DNA of 6,705 bases from an uncultured Prevotella sp. (GCA_900552675.1 USAI01000100.1:1-6705); one strand, 5' to 3'. Positions 1-6,098 are shown, numbered from the stretch's first letter. Notes: generated from the letters alone by a model not told the origin. A program made the numbers and translations.

Positions 1-991
1 TGCCCGTATAGGTTCTTACGGTGTAGGGCGGAAACTTGGCATGCTTCGCCATGAGGGCTTTTACGGCTTCGCCCTGCTGGGCAGGCACACACAGCGTGGC
101 ATCGCCCGCCAGGAACATGGTGCTGTGGCTTTGGTAATAATAGCTATCGGGCCATATAGGGTTTTTCATGCCTTCGTTCAGTGTGCGCATAAACTCGACG
201 GCGTTTACTTTGTCGCTTAGCCACACCTCTTTGAGATTGTAATAACCTGACTGATATAGGCTCAAGGCATCGGCAAAGCGTTTGTAATCGGCCTCGTTGC
301 CAGTATCGACAATAACCTTGGTAAGGAACACGCGGTTAGGGCCTTCAAACTCTGACAAGGGGTTGTGCGTCTCGGTAATGGTTACCACATCGTGCGAATG
401 CAGGTTGGCACAGCAAGCGTCGGCCATTTCTTTCGAATAAATGTTATGGCTGGCACGGTTTTTCTTCTTGTTGGCGTTATAGTCGGAAAACAGGTTTTCC
501 TTCTCGAGATGGCCGCCTTTGCCACCCGGCACGGTGAACACGCAGCTGAAGCTGGGGAAGTAAGGGCCGCTAATCATCACGCGGGCGGGTGCACCGTTCA
601 CAGATATCTTAACCATGGTGTTGTCGACATAATAGTCGCCGTTGCGCATCTCATATTTTAAGATGTAGGGCCCCTGGGCGTCAAGCATCATCTTTATCGA
701 TGCCCTATACGTATAGCCCGCCTTAAACTTTGGGTGCTCAGGGTCGTTGGTGTTAAACTCGCCTTCCCAAATAATGTTATGGATAGAGGCAATACCCTGC
801 TCTACCAAGTCGCCATACTGGGTCTTGGCAGCGGTGAGCTGTAGCTGTTCGGCTTCTTGCACGGTCATGCCATCTTGTGGCACTGGCATGGTAATGTTGA
901 TAGATGTTACTGTTTTTTTATCGGCAGCCATCAGCTTTGAGGGCAGCAGCGCGAGCACAGCTACAAGTAATAAAGATAATAGATGTTTCAT
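1..991 (-). CDS. Secreted protein of unknown function, C-terminus cut off by the window edge
   Basis: An open frame runs from an ATG at 991 to base 1 without a stop, giving 330 residues of an incomplete protein. Residues 1-23 form a signal peptide: M-K-H, a leucine-rich core, then a likely signal peptidase I cut near L-M-A-A. There is no lipobox cysteine, so export to the periplasm or beyond is expected. Residues about 73-153 look like an extracellular beta-sandwich module: an aromatic-rich strand (IIWEGEF), then KFKAGYTYRASIKM, then a strand holding V-N-G at 131-133. This resembles Ig-like repeats in Bacteroidales surface proteins, which is inference from pattern only. The rest has no motif I recognise; it includes a C-C pair (193-194) and an H-x-H (198-200). 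A 181-bp spacer with a hairpin separates it from rseP, so it is probably its own transcription unit. No function is assigned. The start is supported by the signal peptide directly after it. Confidence 0.85.
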   Translation of the reverse strand, partial: MKHLLSLLLVAVLALLPSKLMAADKKTVTSINITMPVPQDGMTVQEAEQLQLTAAKTQYGDLVEQGIASIHNIIWEGEFNTNDPEHPKFKAGYTYRASIKMMLDAQGPYILKYEMRNGDYYVDNTMVKISVNGAPARVMISGPYFPSFSCVFTVPGGKGGHLEKENLFSDYNANKKKNRASHNIYSKEMADACCANLHSHDVVTITETHNPLSEFEGPNRVFLTKVIVDTGNEADYKRFADALSLYQSGYYNLKEVWLSDKVNAVEFMRTLNEGMKNPIWPDSYYYQSHSTMFLAGDATLCVPAQQGEAVKALMAKHAKFPPYTVRTYTG

Positions 992-1016
992 ATTCAAAAA
1001 AATGTGTTAGTTTAGT

Positions 1017-1071
1017 TATAATAGTGGTAATAAATAATAGTGGTTATATATAATAGTGGTAATAAATAATA
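1017..1071. repeat. 16-bp AT-rich tandem repeat upstream of the secreted-protein gene
   Basis: The decamer TAATAGTGGT begins at 1019, 1035 and 1051, an exact 16-bp period. Units one and three are identical over 16 bp (TAATAGTGGTAATAAA); unit two differs in its last six bases, and a decayed fourth unit begins at 1067. Seen at a longer scale, 1017-1039 and 1049-1071 are identical 23-mers. The array lies 26 bp before the start codon at 991, so it sits in the promoter or 5' leader of that gene. It could be a binding array for a regulator or simply a slippage product; the sequence does not decide. Confidence 0.85.
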
Positions 1072-1087
1072 TTGTTTATGGTATTGG

Positions 1088-1095
1088 CAAAGTTT
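1088..1095 (-). promoter_or_regulatory. Weak candidate -7 box for the secreted-protein gene
   Basis: Read on the minus strand this octamer is AAACTTTG, one mismatch from the Bacteroidetes -7 consensus TAnnTTTG. No TTG element stands at the usual distance upstream. If used, transcription would begin near 1081 and the 16-bp tandem repeat would be transcribed as part of the leader. It is the best match found in the spacer, but weak. Confidence 0.2.
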
Positions 1096-1118
1096 TCTAT
1101 TCAAGGTATACGTTTGTG

Positions 1119-1164
1119 TAAGTTGACAAGTTCTTTTTTGTTTCAACAAGAACTTGTCAACTTA
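1119..1164 (-). terminator. Perfect 17-bp inverted repeat just after rseP, probable terminator hairpin
   Basis: Bases 1119-1135 are the exact reverse complement of 1148-1164 and enclose a 12-base spacer. The hairpin begins 8 bp beyond the rseP stop codon, where the end of the five-gene operon is expected. It lacks a U-run after the stem in either direction, so it is not a textbook intrinsic terminator. It could instead stabilise the mRNA 3' end or be a palindromic repeat. No flanking target-site duplication is visible. Confidence 0.5.
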
Positions 1165-1172
1165 AACAAAAC

Positions 1173-2543
1173 CTACATTATTCCTATCCACCTCAATATG
1201 TCGTTGAGGTTGGCCACAATCATAAGCAGGAACAAGATGCCTATGCCGATGTATTCGGCCCAAATCATAAAGTTCTCGCTGGGCTTGCGGCGCGTAATCA
1301 TCTCGTACAGCAAGAACAGCACGTGTCCGCCATCAAGGGCAGGAATGGGTAAGATGTTCATGAAGGCGAGGATGATGCTGAGGAAAGCGGTCATGAGCCA
1401 GAACATGTGCCAGTCCCATACGGGTGGGAACATGCTACCAATGGCTCCGAAGCCACCGAGCGACTTAGCGCCTTCAGTCGAGAACAGATACTTAAGGTCG
1501 CCCACATAGCCCGACAACACGTCGCAGCCATAGCGCACACCAGCGGGGAACGAGGCAAAGAAGCCATAGCTTACGTGGGTGGGCTTATAATAAGAGAGCA
1601 GAGGCTTGACGGCAAAGCCAAACTCCATCTTATCAGTAAGCGTGCGCTTCAGGGTGATGGTGTCGGTGCCATGGGCATAACTGATGGTGAGGGTGCGCGC
1701 CAAGAGGCTGTCGGCAGGCGTTTGTGCTGCTTCGAGCATGTCTTTGTTTCGGCCCACCTCGTTTGTAAACTCGTTGTATGAGTCGACGGCCTTACCATTC
1801 ACGGCCACAATCTTGTCGTTCTTCATCAAGCCCATTTGCTGAGCAATGCTGCCTGGCACCACGCTGTCGATAACGGCGGGTGTGAGCGGACGTGCAAACT
1901 GCGGTGTGCTCTTTATCATTTGCAGCAGGTCGAGGTCGCCAGGCATCTGCACGGTCATGGCCTTGCCTTGACGTATGATGTTGGCTTGCCTGGCTGTGGC
2001 CAGGTCGCGGAACATATCGGCGCCATACTCTTTAAACTCGCCGTTCTCGGTGCCCACTAAGATGTCGCCATCTTGAAAGCCCAACTGTTTAGCCTCGGTG
2101 TTAAACTTCATACCCATGGTCATGTCTTGGGTGCGAATATAGTCGTCGCCCCAATAGAACAGACACATTGAATAGATGAAGAGCGCCAGCAAGAAGTTGA
2201 CCAGCACGCCACCTATCATGATAAACAGTCGTTGCCAAGCGGGCTTAGCACGAAACTCCCAGGGCTCGGCGGGCTTTGCCATCTGTTCAGTGTCGAACGA
2301 CTCGTCAATCATGCCCGATATTTTGCAATAGCCACCCAGCGGCAGCCATCCTATGCCATAGGTGGTGTCGCTCTTCTTGGGTTTAAACTGGAAGAGGTGG
2401 AACCAGGGGTCGAAGAAGAGATAAAACTTTTCAACGCGCACGCCAAAGAGTTTTGCAAAACCAAAGTGTCCGCCCTCATGAAGCAGCACCAAGAGAGAGA
2501 TTGCCAGCATAAACTGCAGCAGTCTGATTAAAAATATTTCCAT
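1173..2543 (-). CDS. rseP: Site-2 intramembrane zinc metalloprotease, RseP/RasP family
   Basis: A 456-residue polytopic inner-membrane protease. The zinc motif HExxH is H22-E-G-G-H26 inside the first membrane segment (about 4-22). The third metal ligand is expected at D404 in the L-D-G motif of NILPIPALDGG (396-406), within a late membrane segment. A conserved membrane-associated loop (WLPLGGY, 66-72) follows the first helix. The second helix is about 106-130 and the last about 428-448. Two PDZ-type modules fill the periplasmic part: a diverged one (about 148-200) and a clearer one (about 222-265, with VVPGSIAQQMG and NDKIVAVNGK). In other bacteria the family cuts anti-sigma factors or leftover signal peptides within the membrane; the substrate here cannot be read from the sequence. 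It lies 45 bp after dxr and is the last gene of the run. Length is normal for the family and all catalytic residues are present. Confidence 0.95.
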   Translation of the reverse strand: MEIFLIRLLQFMLAISLLVLLHEGGHFGFAKLFGVRVEKFYLFFDPWFHLFQFKPKKSDTTYGIGWLPLGGYCKISGMIDESFDTEQMAKPAEPWEFRAKPAWQRLFIMIGGVLVNFLLALFIYSMCLFYWGDDYIRTQDMTMGMKFNTEAKQLGFQDGDILVGTENGEFKEYGADMFRDLATARQANIIRQGKAMTVQMPGDLDLLQMIKSTPQFARPLTPAVIDSVVPGSIAQQMGLMKNDKIVAVNGKAVDSYNEFTNEVGRNKDMLEAAQTPADSLLARTLTISYAHGTDTITLKRTLTDKMEFGFAVKPLLSYYKPTHVSYGFFASFPAGVRYGCDVLSGYVGDLKYLFSTEGAKSLGGFGAIGSMFPPVWDWHMFWLMTAFLSIILAFMNILPIPALDGGHVLFLLYEMITRRKPSENFMIWAEYIGIGILFLLMIVANLNDILRWIGIM

Positions 2544-2588
2544 TTGTTGTAGTGTTTCTTAAACGCTATAGTTTCAAAAAATAAATAA

Positions 2589-3749
2589 TTATTTATACTG
2601 TGCCATGAGCTCGGCAGCTATGCAGCGTGCCTCAGCATCGGTGGCGATATAAGTGTCGTAGCCAGGTGTGGCCGAGAAGGTGGCACGCTGCATGGTTTGC
2701 TCAATAATTTCGCCCATGCCCAAGAACGAGCACTGACCCTTACGGAAGCCCTCGTTCACCACCTCGTTGGCAGCATTGACGATGCACGGCATATTGCCGC
2801 CACGCTTTATCGACTCGAAGGCGAGGGCCAGACAGCGGAACTTCTCTAAGTCGGGTTCAAAGAACTCGAGCGGCTGACGGAACAGGTCGAGGCGCTCGCC
2901 ATTAAGGGACAGGCGCTCGGGAAACGAGAAGGCATACTGTATGGGCAGGCGCATATCGGGCACGCCCAGCTGTGCTTTCACGCCACCATCGGCAAACTGC
3001 ACAGCGCTATGCACAATGCTTTGCGGATGCACCAGCACCTGTATCTTGTCGGCAGGCACGTTAAAGAGCCATTTGGCCTCAATCACCTCGAAGCCTTTGT
3101 TCATCATCGAAGCCGAGTCGATGGTTATCTTTGCGCCCATCTCCCAGGTGGGATGCTTCAGGGCATCGGCAGCCGTTACGGTGCTCATTTGGTCGAGCGT
3201 AAACTTGCGGAAGGGGCCACCCGATGCGGTGAGCAATATCTTCTCAATTTCGTTATTGCCCTCGCCCACAATGCTTTGGAAGATGGCCGAGTGTTCGCTA
3301 TCAACGGGCAGGATGGGCACATGGTATTCGGCCGCCAGCTGGCATATCAGTTCGCCAGCCACCACCAGCGTCTCCTTGTTGGCCAAACAAATTTTCTTGC
3401 GCGCCTTGATGGCGTGTATGGTGGGGTTCAGGCCTGAGAAGCCCACCATAGCGGTGAGCACCATATCGATGGGGTCGGCCTCTACAATCTGACACAGGGC
3501 CTCGGCACCAGCATACACCTTGATGTCGGGGCGATCAGCGAGCAGCTCTTTCAAGCGGGCATAGTGGGCATCGTTAGCAATGACCACGGCGGCAGGGTTA
3601 AACTGTCGGGCCTGTTCAGCCAGCTGCTCTACCCTATTGTTGGCCGTAAGGCAGTAAACCTCAAAGCGGTCGGGGTGCTGAGCGATGACGTCGAGCGCCT
3701 GTGTGCCGATAGAGCCTGTTGAGCCCAAGATACATATTTGTTGCTTCAT
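2589..3749 (-). CDS. dxr: 1-deoxy-D-xylulose 5-phosphate reductoisomerase
   Basis: DXR (IspC) converts 1-deoxy-D-xylulose 5-phosphate to 2-C-methyl-D-erythritol 4-phosphate with NADPH, the committed cytosolic step of the MEP isoprenoid pathway and the target of fosmidomycin. The 386-residue length is typical. The N-terminal Rossmann domain has the dinucleotide loop G-S-T-G-S-I-G at 9-15. The metal ligands are D150 and E152 (PVDSEHSAIFQ) and E221 (MNKGFEVIEA), matching D150, E152 and E231 of the E. coli enzyme. Substrate-binding residues are S176 (SGGPF), H199 and W202 in the flexible loop (HPTWEMG), S212, N217 and K218. Later family signatures are HPQSIVHS (241-248) and NAANE (325-329). The start sits directly before the cofactor-binding strand. 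The gene lies 54 bp after rimM and 45 bp before rseP; dxr close to rseP is a widely seen arrangement. Nothing suggests loss of function. Confidence 0.97.
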   Translation of the reverse strand: MKQQICILGSTGSIGTQALDVIAQHPDRFEVYCLTANNRVEQLAEQARQFNPAAVVIANDAHYARLKELLADRPDIKVYAGAEALCQIVEADPIDMVLTAMVGFSGLNPTIHAIKARKKICLANKETLVVAGELICQLAAEYHVPILPVDSEHSAIFQSIVGEGNNEIEKILLTASGGPFRKFTLDQMSTVTAADALKHPTWEMGAKITIDSASMMNKGFEVIEAKWLFNVPADKIQVLVHPQSIVHSAVQFADGGVKAQLGVPDMRLPIQYAFSFPERLSLNGERLDLFRQPLEFFEPDLEKFRCLALAFESIKRGGNMPCIVNAANEVVNEGFRKGQCSFLGMGEIIEQTMQRATFSATPGYDTYIATDAEARCIAAELMAQYK

Positions 3750-3803
3750 GATGTTTTGTGCTATATTGTGAGTGTGTGTGCAATATTTGCTGAAGATATA
3801 ACA

Positions 3804-4322
3804 TTACAGGTCGAGCAGCCCTTCAGGCAGGTTCATGCCTATGTCGTGACGGTCGGCATCAACATAGGCTATCAGCTCTTCGTGCAAGGGAATGAGCAGT
3901 TGGCGGCCATCGTCGGCCACCACCTCAAACAGCACGTTCACGGTTTGGTCATCAACGGCCTGTATGGTGCCCACCTTTGTTTGCGTGGCGGTATCGGTAA
4001 GGCTGAAGCCCACTATTTGCGCCCACGAGAGGGCATCGCCAGCCTCATCGGCCAGGTGTCGGGGGAAATAAACCTCGCAGCCTGTCAGTTCGCGTGCAGC
4101 CTCTTGCGTGTCGATGTCGGCAAACTTTACCAGCGCCGATGCGTTACCGTGAAAACGATATTCGTCGATAAAGAAGGGCACCAGTATGCCATCAATGCAC
4201 AGCACGAGATAGTCGGCCTCGGTGCGGTCGAACACGTCGTCGTCGAAGAGAAAGCTCACCTCGCCTTTCACACCGTGCGGCTTGCCTATCTTTCCTATTT
4301 TGTATACTTCGTCAAAATTCAT
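3804..4322 (-). CDS. rimM: Ribosome maturation factor RimM
   Basis: RimM binds ribosomal protein S19 and assists late assembly of the 30S head and processing of 16S rRNA in the cytoplasm. The 172-residue protein has the standard two-part structure. The N-terminal RimM beta-barrel carries the signature GKIGKPHGVKGEV (10-22). The C-terminal PRC-barrel (about 98-170) ends in the familiar pattern IPLHEELI...MNLPEGLLDL. Its ATG directly follows the stop of the DUF4290 gene (TAAATG, no spacer), which points to coupled translation and supports the start. In E. coli rimM lies in rpsP-rimM-trmD-rplS; here none of those partners is adjacent and dxr follows after 54 bp. The short spacer to dxr contains no obvious promoter or terminator. 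Confidence 0.95.
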   Translation of the reverse strand: MNFDEVYKIGKIGKPHGVKGEVSFLFDDDVFDRTEADYLVLCIDGILVPFFIDEYRFHGNASALVKFADIDTQEAARELTGCEVYFPRHLADEAGDALSWAQIVGFSLTDTATQTKVGTIQAVDDQTVNVLFEVVADDGRQLLIPLHEELIAYVDADRHDIGMNLPEGLLDL

Positions 4323-4919
4323 TTACTTCTTCTTGCCACGTTTTCTTTCGTTTTCTTTCACTTCAATCTTGGCAAACTTAAACTTGTCAAGGTCAAGTTG
4401 CACCTTGCCATCTGTAAAGTAGGCCAGGTCAGAGGCCACCTTCTCATCGTCGCTCGAGCCGTGTCCCCATACCATCAGGTCGCGTTTCATCTGGTTAGCG
4501 ACCATACGCACCAGTGCATCGCGGTCGGGACCTTCGGGCATGGTTTTCAGCTTGTCAAACAGCTCAAACATCATCTTACCATAATGGCGCACAGGAATGT
4601 TGTTCATGGGGTAAGTCATGGGTTCGGGCTTTGATAAGATGGTTTGCGCCTCGGTTACATCGAAGGGATAGTCGATATCGAGTTTAAAGTTGCTCATCAT
4701 GGCCAGGTGGTCCCACAGTTTGCGCTCGAAGCCTTCGGCATCGGCCGACTGTGAAAACATGCGGCGCATAATGGCTATGATGGCGTTGGCACAGCTCTGT
4801 CGCTCGGCTTTTGTGGGCAGCGCCACGGCATAGTCGACCATGCTTTGCACCTCGCGGCCATATTCGGGCAGCACCAGTTTCTCTCGTTGGGTATTATAGT
4901 CTAATCCTTCAATGTTCAT
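4323..4919 (-). CDS. DUF4290 family protein of unknown function
   Basis: A 198-residue cytoplasmic protein with no signal peptide or membrane segment. It matches the Bacteroidetes-restricted DUF4290 family by its opening YNTQREKLVLPEYGR (8-22) with Q-x-M-V-D-Y just after, and by KLWDHLAMMSNFKLDIDYP (67-85). The middle looks mostly helical and includes MNNIPVRHYG (105-114). The C-terminus is highly basic and charged (KENERKRGKKK, 188-198), which suggests nucleic-acid or ribosome contact, as inference only. No catalytic motif is recognised. It sits 66 bp after tsaB, and its TAA abuts the rimM start codon. That zero-gap coupling next to two RNA-related genes makes a role in translation or ribosome assembly plausible but unproven. 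Confidence 0.9.
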   Translation of the reverse strand: MNIEGLDYNTQREKLVLPEYGREVQSMVDYAVALPTKAERQSCANAIIAIMRRMFSQSADAEGFERKLWDHLAMMSNFKLDIDYPFDVTEAQTILSKPEPMTYPMNNIPVRHYGKMMFELFDKLKTMPEGPDRDALVRMVANQMKRDLMVWGHGSSDDEKVASDLAYFTDGKVQLDLDKFKFAKIEVKENERKRGKKK

Positions 4920-4985
4920 ACTTTTCTGTTCAAGCTATTTGCTATTATATTTTTTCTTACGGCAAGGGGCGGTTTATGTGAGATG

Positions 4986-5678
4986 TTAAAGCAGGCTCTT
5001 GGGCTTTTTGCTTACAAAGTCTTTCAAGTAGTAAGGCACAAAGTAGGCCACATCTTCAAACTTCTCTTGTGCTATGCGGCGCTCGGCCAGGGGGAACATC
5101 CATTTGGCCTCGGGCAGCACGTCGGGGATGAGGTGAGCGTTAGGATGGTTGATAACGTCCATACACTTGGCAGCGCCATTGCCAAAGAAGTAAACGGGGC
5201 CACGATCAAGAAACTCGCGATAGGTATCGGCGGTTACCACATCGGCACCTGTCTCGCGCACCTCGCGCAAAGAGCGGTCGTAAACGGCGGCATACACCTC
5301 CATGCGTCGAGCGTCGATCATGGGGCACAGCAAGGCGTTGTCTTCAATCTTTTCGTGGTTCAGCAAGATGGGCACACACATCAGCTCGAGGGTGGGCACC
5401 GACAGCAGTTTCAGGTCGCGACCCACGCAAATGCCTTTGGCCATCGACACGCCTATACGCAAGCCTGTATACGAGCCTGGGCCACAGCTCACGGCTACGG
5501 CATCAAAGGGTATAGCATGGCTATCGGCAAACGACATGGCCTGGTCAACAAACACGCCCAACTTTTCGGCATGGTTGGGGCCCGTTTTATCTTCGTCATA
5601 ATAAATGCAAGCGCCATCTTGGCTCACTGCTACCGAACAAACATTGGTGCTTGTTTCAATATTCAATATACACGACAT
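4986..5678 (-). CDS. tsaB: tRNA threonylcarbamoyladenosine biosynthesis protein TsaB (YeaZ)
   Basis: TsaB is the non-catalytic partner of TsaD; with TsaE they move the threonylcarbamoyl group made by TsaC onto A37 of tRNAs reading ANN codons (t6A). The 230-residue length is typical. The ASKHA fold shows an N-terminal phosphate-loop-like strand (ILNIETST, 4-11), H36 in NHAEKL, and the family hallmark GPGSYTGLRIGVSMAKG (66-82). The later IDARRMEVYAAVYD (121-134) is also typical of TsaB. TsaD is normally about 340 residues with a metal-binding H-x-x-x-H; both features are absent, so this is TsaB rather than TsaD. It is the first gene of the run and follows a leader of about 240 nt with strong secondary structure. 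The ATG at 5678 sits just before the first beta strand, so the start is well supported. Confidence 0.95.
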   Translation of the reverse strand: MSCILNIETSTNVCSVAVSQDGACIYYDEDKTGPNHAEKLGVFVDQAMSFADSHAIPFDAVAVSCGPGSYTGLRIGVSMAKGICVGRDLKLLSVPTLELMCVPILLNHEKIEDNALLCPMIDARRMEVYAAVYDRSLREVRETGADVVTADTYREFLDRGPVYFFGNGAAKCMDVINHPNAHLIPDVLPEAKWMFPLAERRIAQEKFEDVAYFVPYYLKDFVSKKPKSLL

Positions 5679-5739
5679 AGTGTTTTTACTTATAATTACT
5701 TTAAGTTTTGCTTGTATGGAAGTTATTCGGAGTTAAAAG

Positions 5740-5791
5740 GAAGTTCACTCGCTTCGCGAGTGAAGTTCTTGCTAAGCAAGCGGCAAAGCCG
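5740..5791 (-). promoter_or_regulatory. Cluster of three tight hairpins in the tsaB leader, attenuator-like
   Basis: Three inverted repeats with 3-nt loops lie almost end to end. They are 9 bp (5744-5752 with 5756-5764), 5 bp (5768-5772 with 5776-5780) and 4 bp (5781-5784 with 5788-5791). The longest gains three more pairs beyond one C·C mismatch, giving 5740-5768. On the minus strand it is followed by CTTTTAA, so it resembles an intrinsic terminator placed inside the leader about 55 nt before the tsaB start. The pairing is seen directly; an attenuation role is inference. The compact palindromic style would also suit a dispersed intergenic repeat. Confidence 0.5.
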
Positions 5792-5804
5792 AGCGAATAG
5801 ACAT
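5772..5804 (-). CDS. Possible 10-residue leader peptide ahead of tsaB
   Basis: An ATG at 5804 opens a 10-codon frame reading MSIRSALPLA and stopping at TAG inside the middle hairpin of the cluster. AAGG lies three bases upstream of the ATG, too close for a good ribosome site, though Bacteroidetes rely little on such sites. A ribosome stopping here would cover the two smaller hairpins just before the terminator-like one. There is no run of a single amino acid that would indicate what it senses. A frame this short can easily arise by chance. Confidence 0.15.
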   Translation of the reverse strand: MSIRSALPLA

Positions 5805-5835
5805 ATGCCTTGTTGTTTGAGCACAAAAACAATTG

Positions 5836-5894
5836 TCTGTTAACTTCTTGAACGACCGAAGGGAGTGATAACTTCTTCTATTCTGTTAACTTCT
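5836..5894 (-). repeat. Repeated AGAAGTTAACAGA motif in the tsaB leader
   Basis: The 13-mer AGAAGTTAACAGA (minus strand) occurs at 5836-5848 and 5882-5894. A third, related GAAGTTATC lies between them (5867-5875). All three share GAAGTT, which is complementary to three AACTTC copies nearer tsaB (plus-strand positions 5719-5724, 5740-5745 and 5762-5767). The middle copy extends the match to 8 bp, 5868-5875 with 5719-5726. Confidence 0.7.
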
Positions 5895-5922
5895 AAACTT
5901 GCAAAAGTCCTATAATAAGGTG

Positions 5923-5930
5923 CAAAGATA
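5923..5930 (-). promoter_or_regulatory. Bacteroidetes-type -7 box for the tsaB operon
   Basis: The minus strand reads TATCTTTG followed by CA, an exact match to TAnnTTTG. A TTG lies upstream at 5945-5947, but only 14 nt away rather than the usual roughly 19-21, so the -33 element is doubtful. Transcription would begin near 5916 and give a leader of about 240 nt before tsaB. Its place between the guaD terminator and the first operon gene supports the call. Confidence 0.55.
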
Positions 5931-6000
5931 CGTTTTTTATTTCGCAATACCGTTGCATTTATAAGAAATTAACGACTCACAGTGAACGACTAAAAGCCAA

Positions 6001-6065
6001 AGCCCCTCACCCACGCCCTTTTTCTGTGGCGAAAGTGAGGGGCTAATAACGAAAGTGAAGGGGCT
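6001..6065 (-). terminator. Terminator-like hairpin after guaD with a duplicated arm
   Basis: AGCCCCTCAC at 6001-6010 is the exact reverse complement of 6035-6044. A near-copy of that second arm, with one extra A, lies at 6055-6065. The two copies are part of a 20-bp tandem duplication (6030-6049 and 6050-6070, CGAAAGTGA(A)GGGGCTAATA). In the guaD transcript, two successive arms could therefore compete for one partner. The tail after the stem is TTGGCTTTTAG, only moderately U-rich. It starts 34 bp past the guaD stop, which fits termination. Confidence 0.6.
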
Positions 6066-6098
6066 AATAGCATCATCTATAAAGGAATGGAGCCAACA

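Larger units (their letters stand above)
5679..6098. other. 420-bp gene-free stretch between guaD and tsaB
   Basis: No frame here has a credible protein. In transcription order it contains the guaD terminator-like structure (6001-6065), a 7-bp direct repeat AACGACT (5971-5977 and 5985-5991), a -7 promoter box (5923-5930), an upstream block with three GAAGTT copies on the minus strand (5842-5893), and a hairpin cluster with three AACTTC copies (5719-5791). The last 40 bp before tsaB are plain AT-rich sequence. Confidence 0.8.

Noticed and set aside
911..919. A-run after the signal peptide of the secreted-protein gene, considered as a phase-variation tract or a programmed frameshift site
   Set aside because: The run is only seven bases, and the slippery A-AAA-AAC phase does not match the reading frame (GAT AAA AAA ACA). 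The frame continues intact for more than 300 codons.
1119..1164. Miniature transposable element bounded by the 17-bp inverted repeat
   Set aside because: The interior is only 12 bases and no target-site duplication flanks the arms, so a simple hairpin explains it better.
2941..3492. Overlapping plus-strand open frames opposite dxr
   Set aside because: Dxr is complete with all active-site residues; these frames are antisense shadows without recognisable domains.
3301..3495. Minus-strand 64-codon frame within dxr
   Set aside because: It lies in another frame inside an intact dxr gene and has no motif; there is no sign of a frameshifted dxr.
3738..4634. Long plus-strand open frame of 298 codons opposite rimM and DUF4290
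   Set aside because: It overlaps two well-recognised minus-strand genes and has no known motif. Its composition, rich in His, Val and Gly, is what reverse reading of GC-biased codons yields.
4983..5843. Long plus-strand open frame of 286 codons opposite tsaB
   Set aside because: It mirrors tsaB almost exactly and runs on through the hairpin cluster. The translation is low-complexity and has no family signature.
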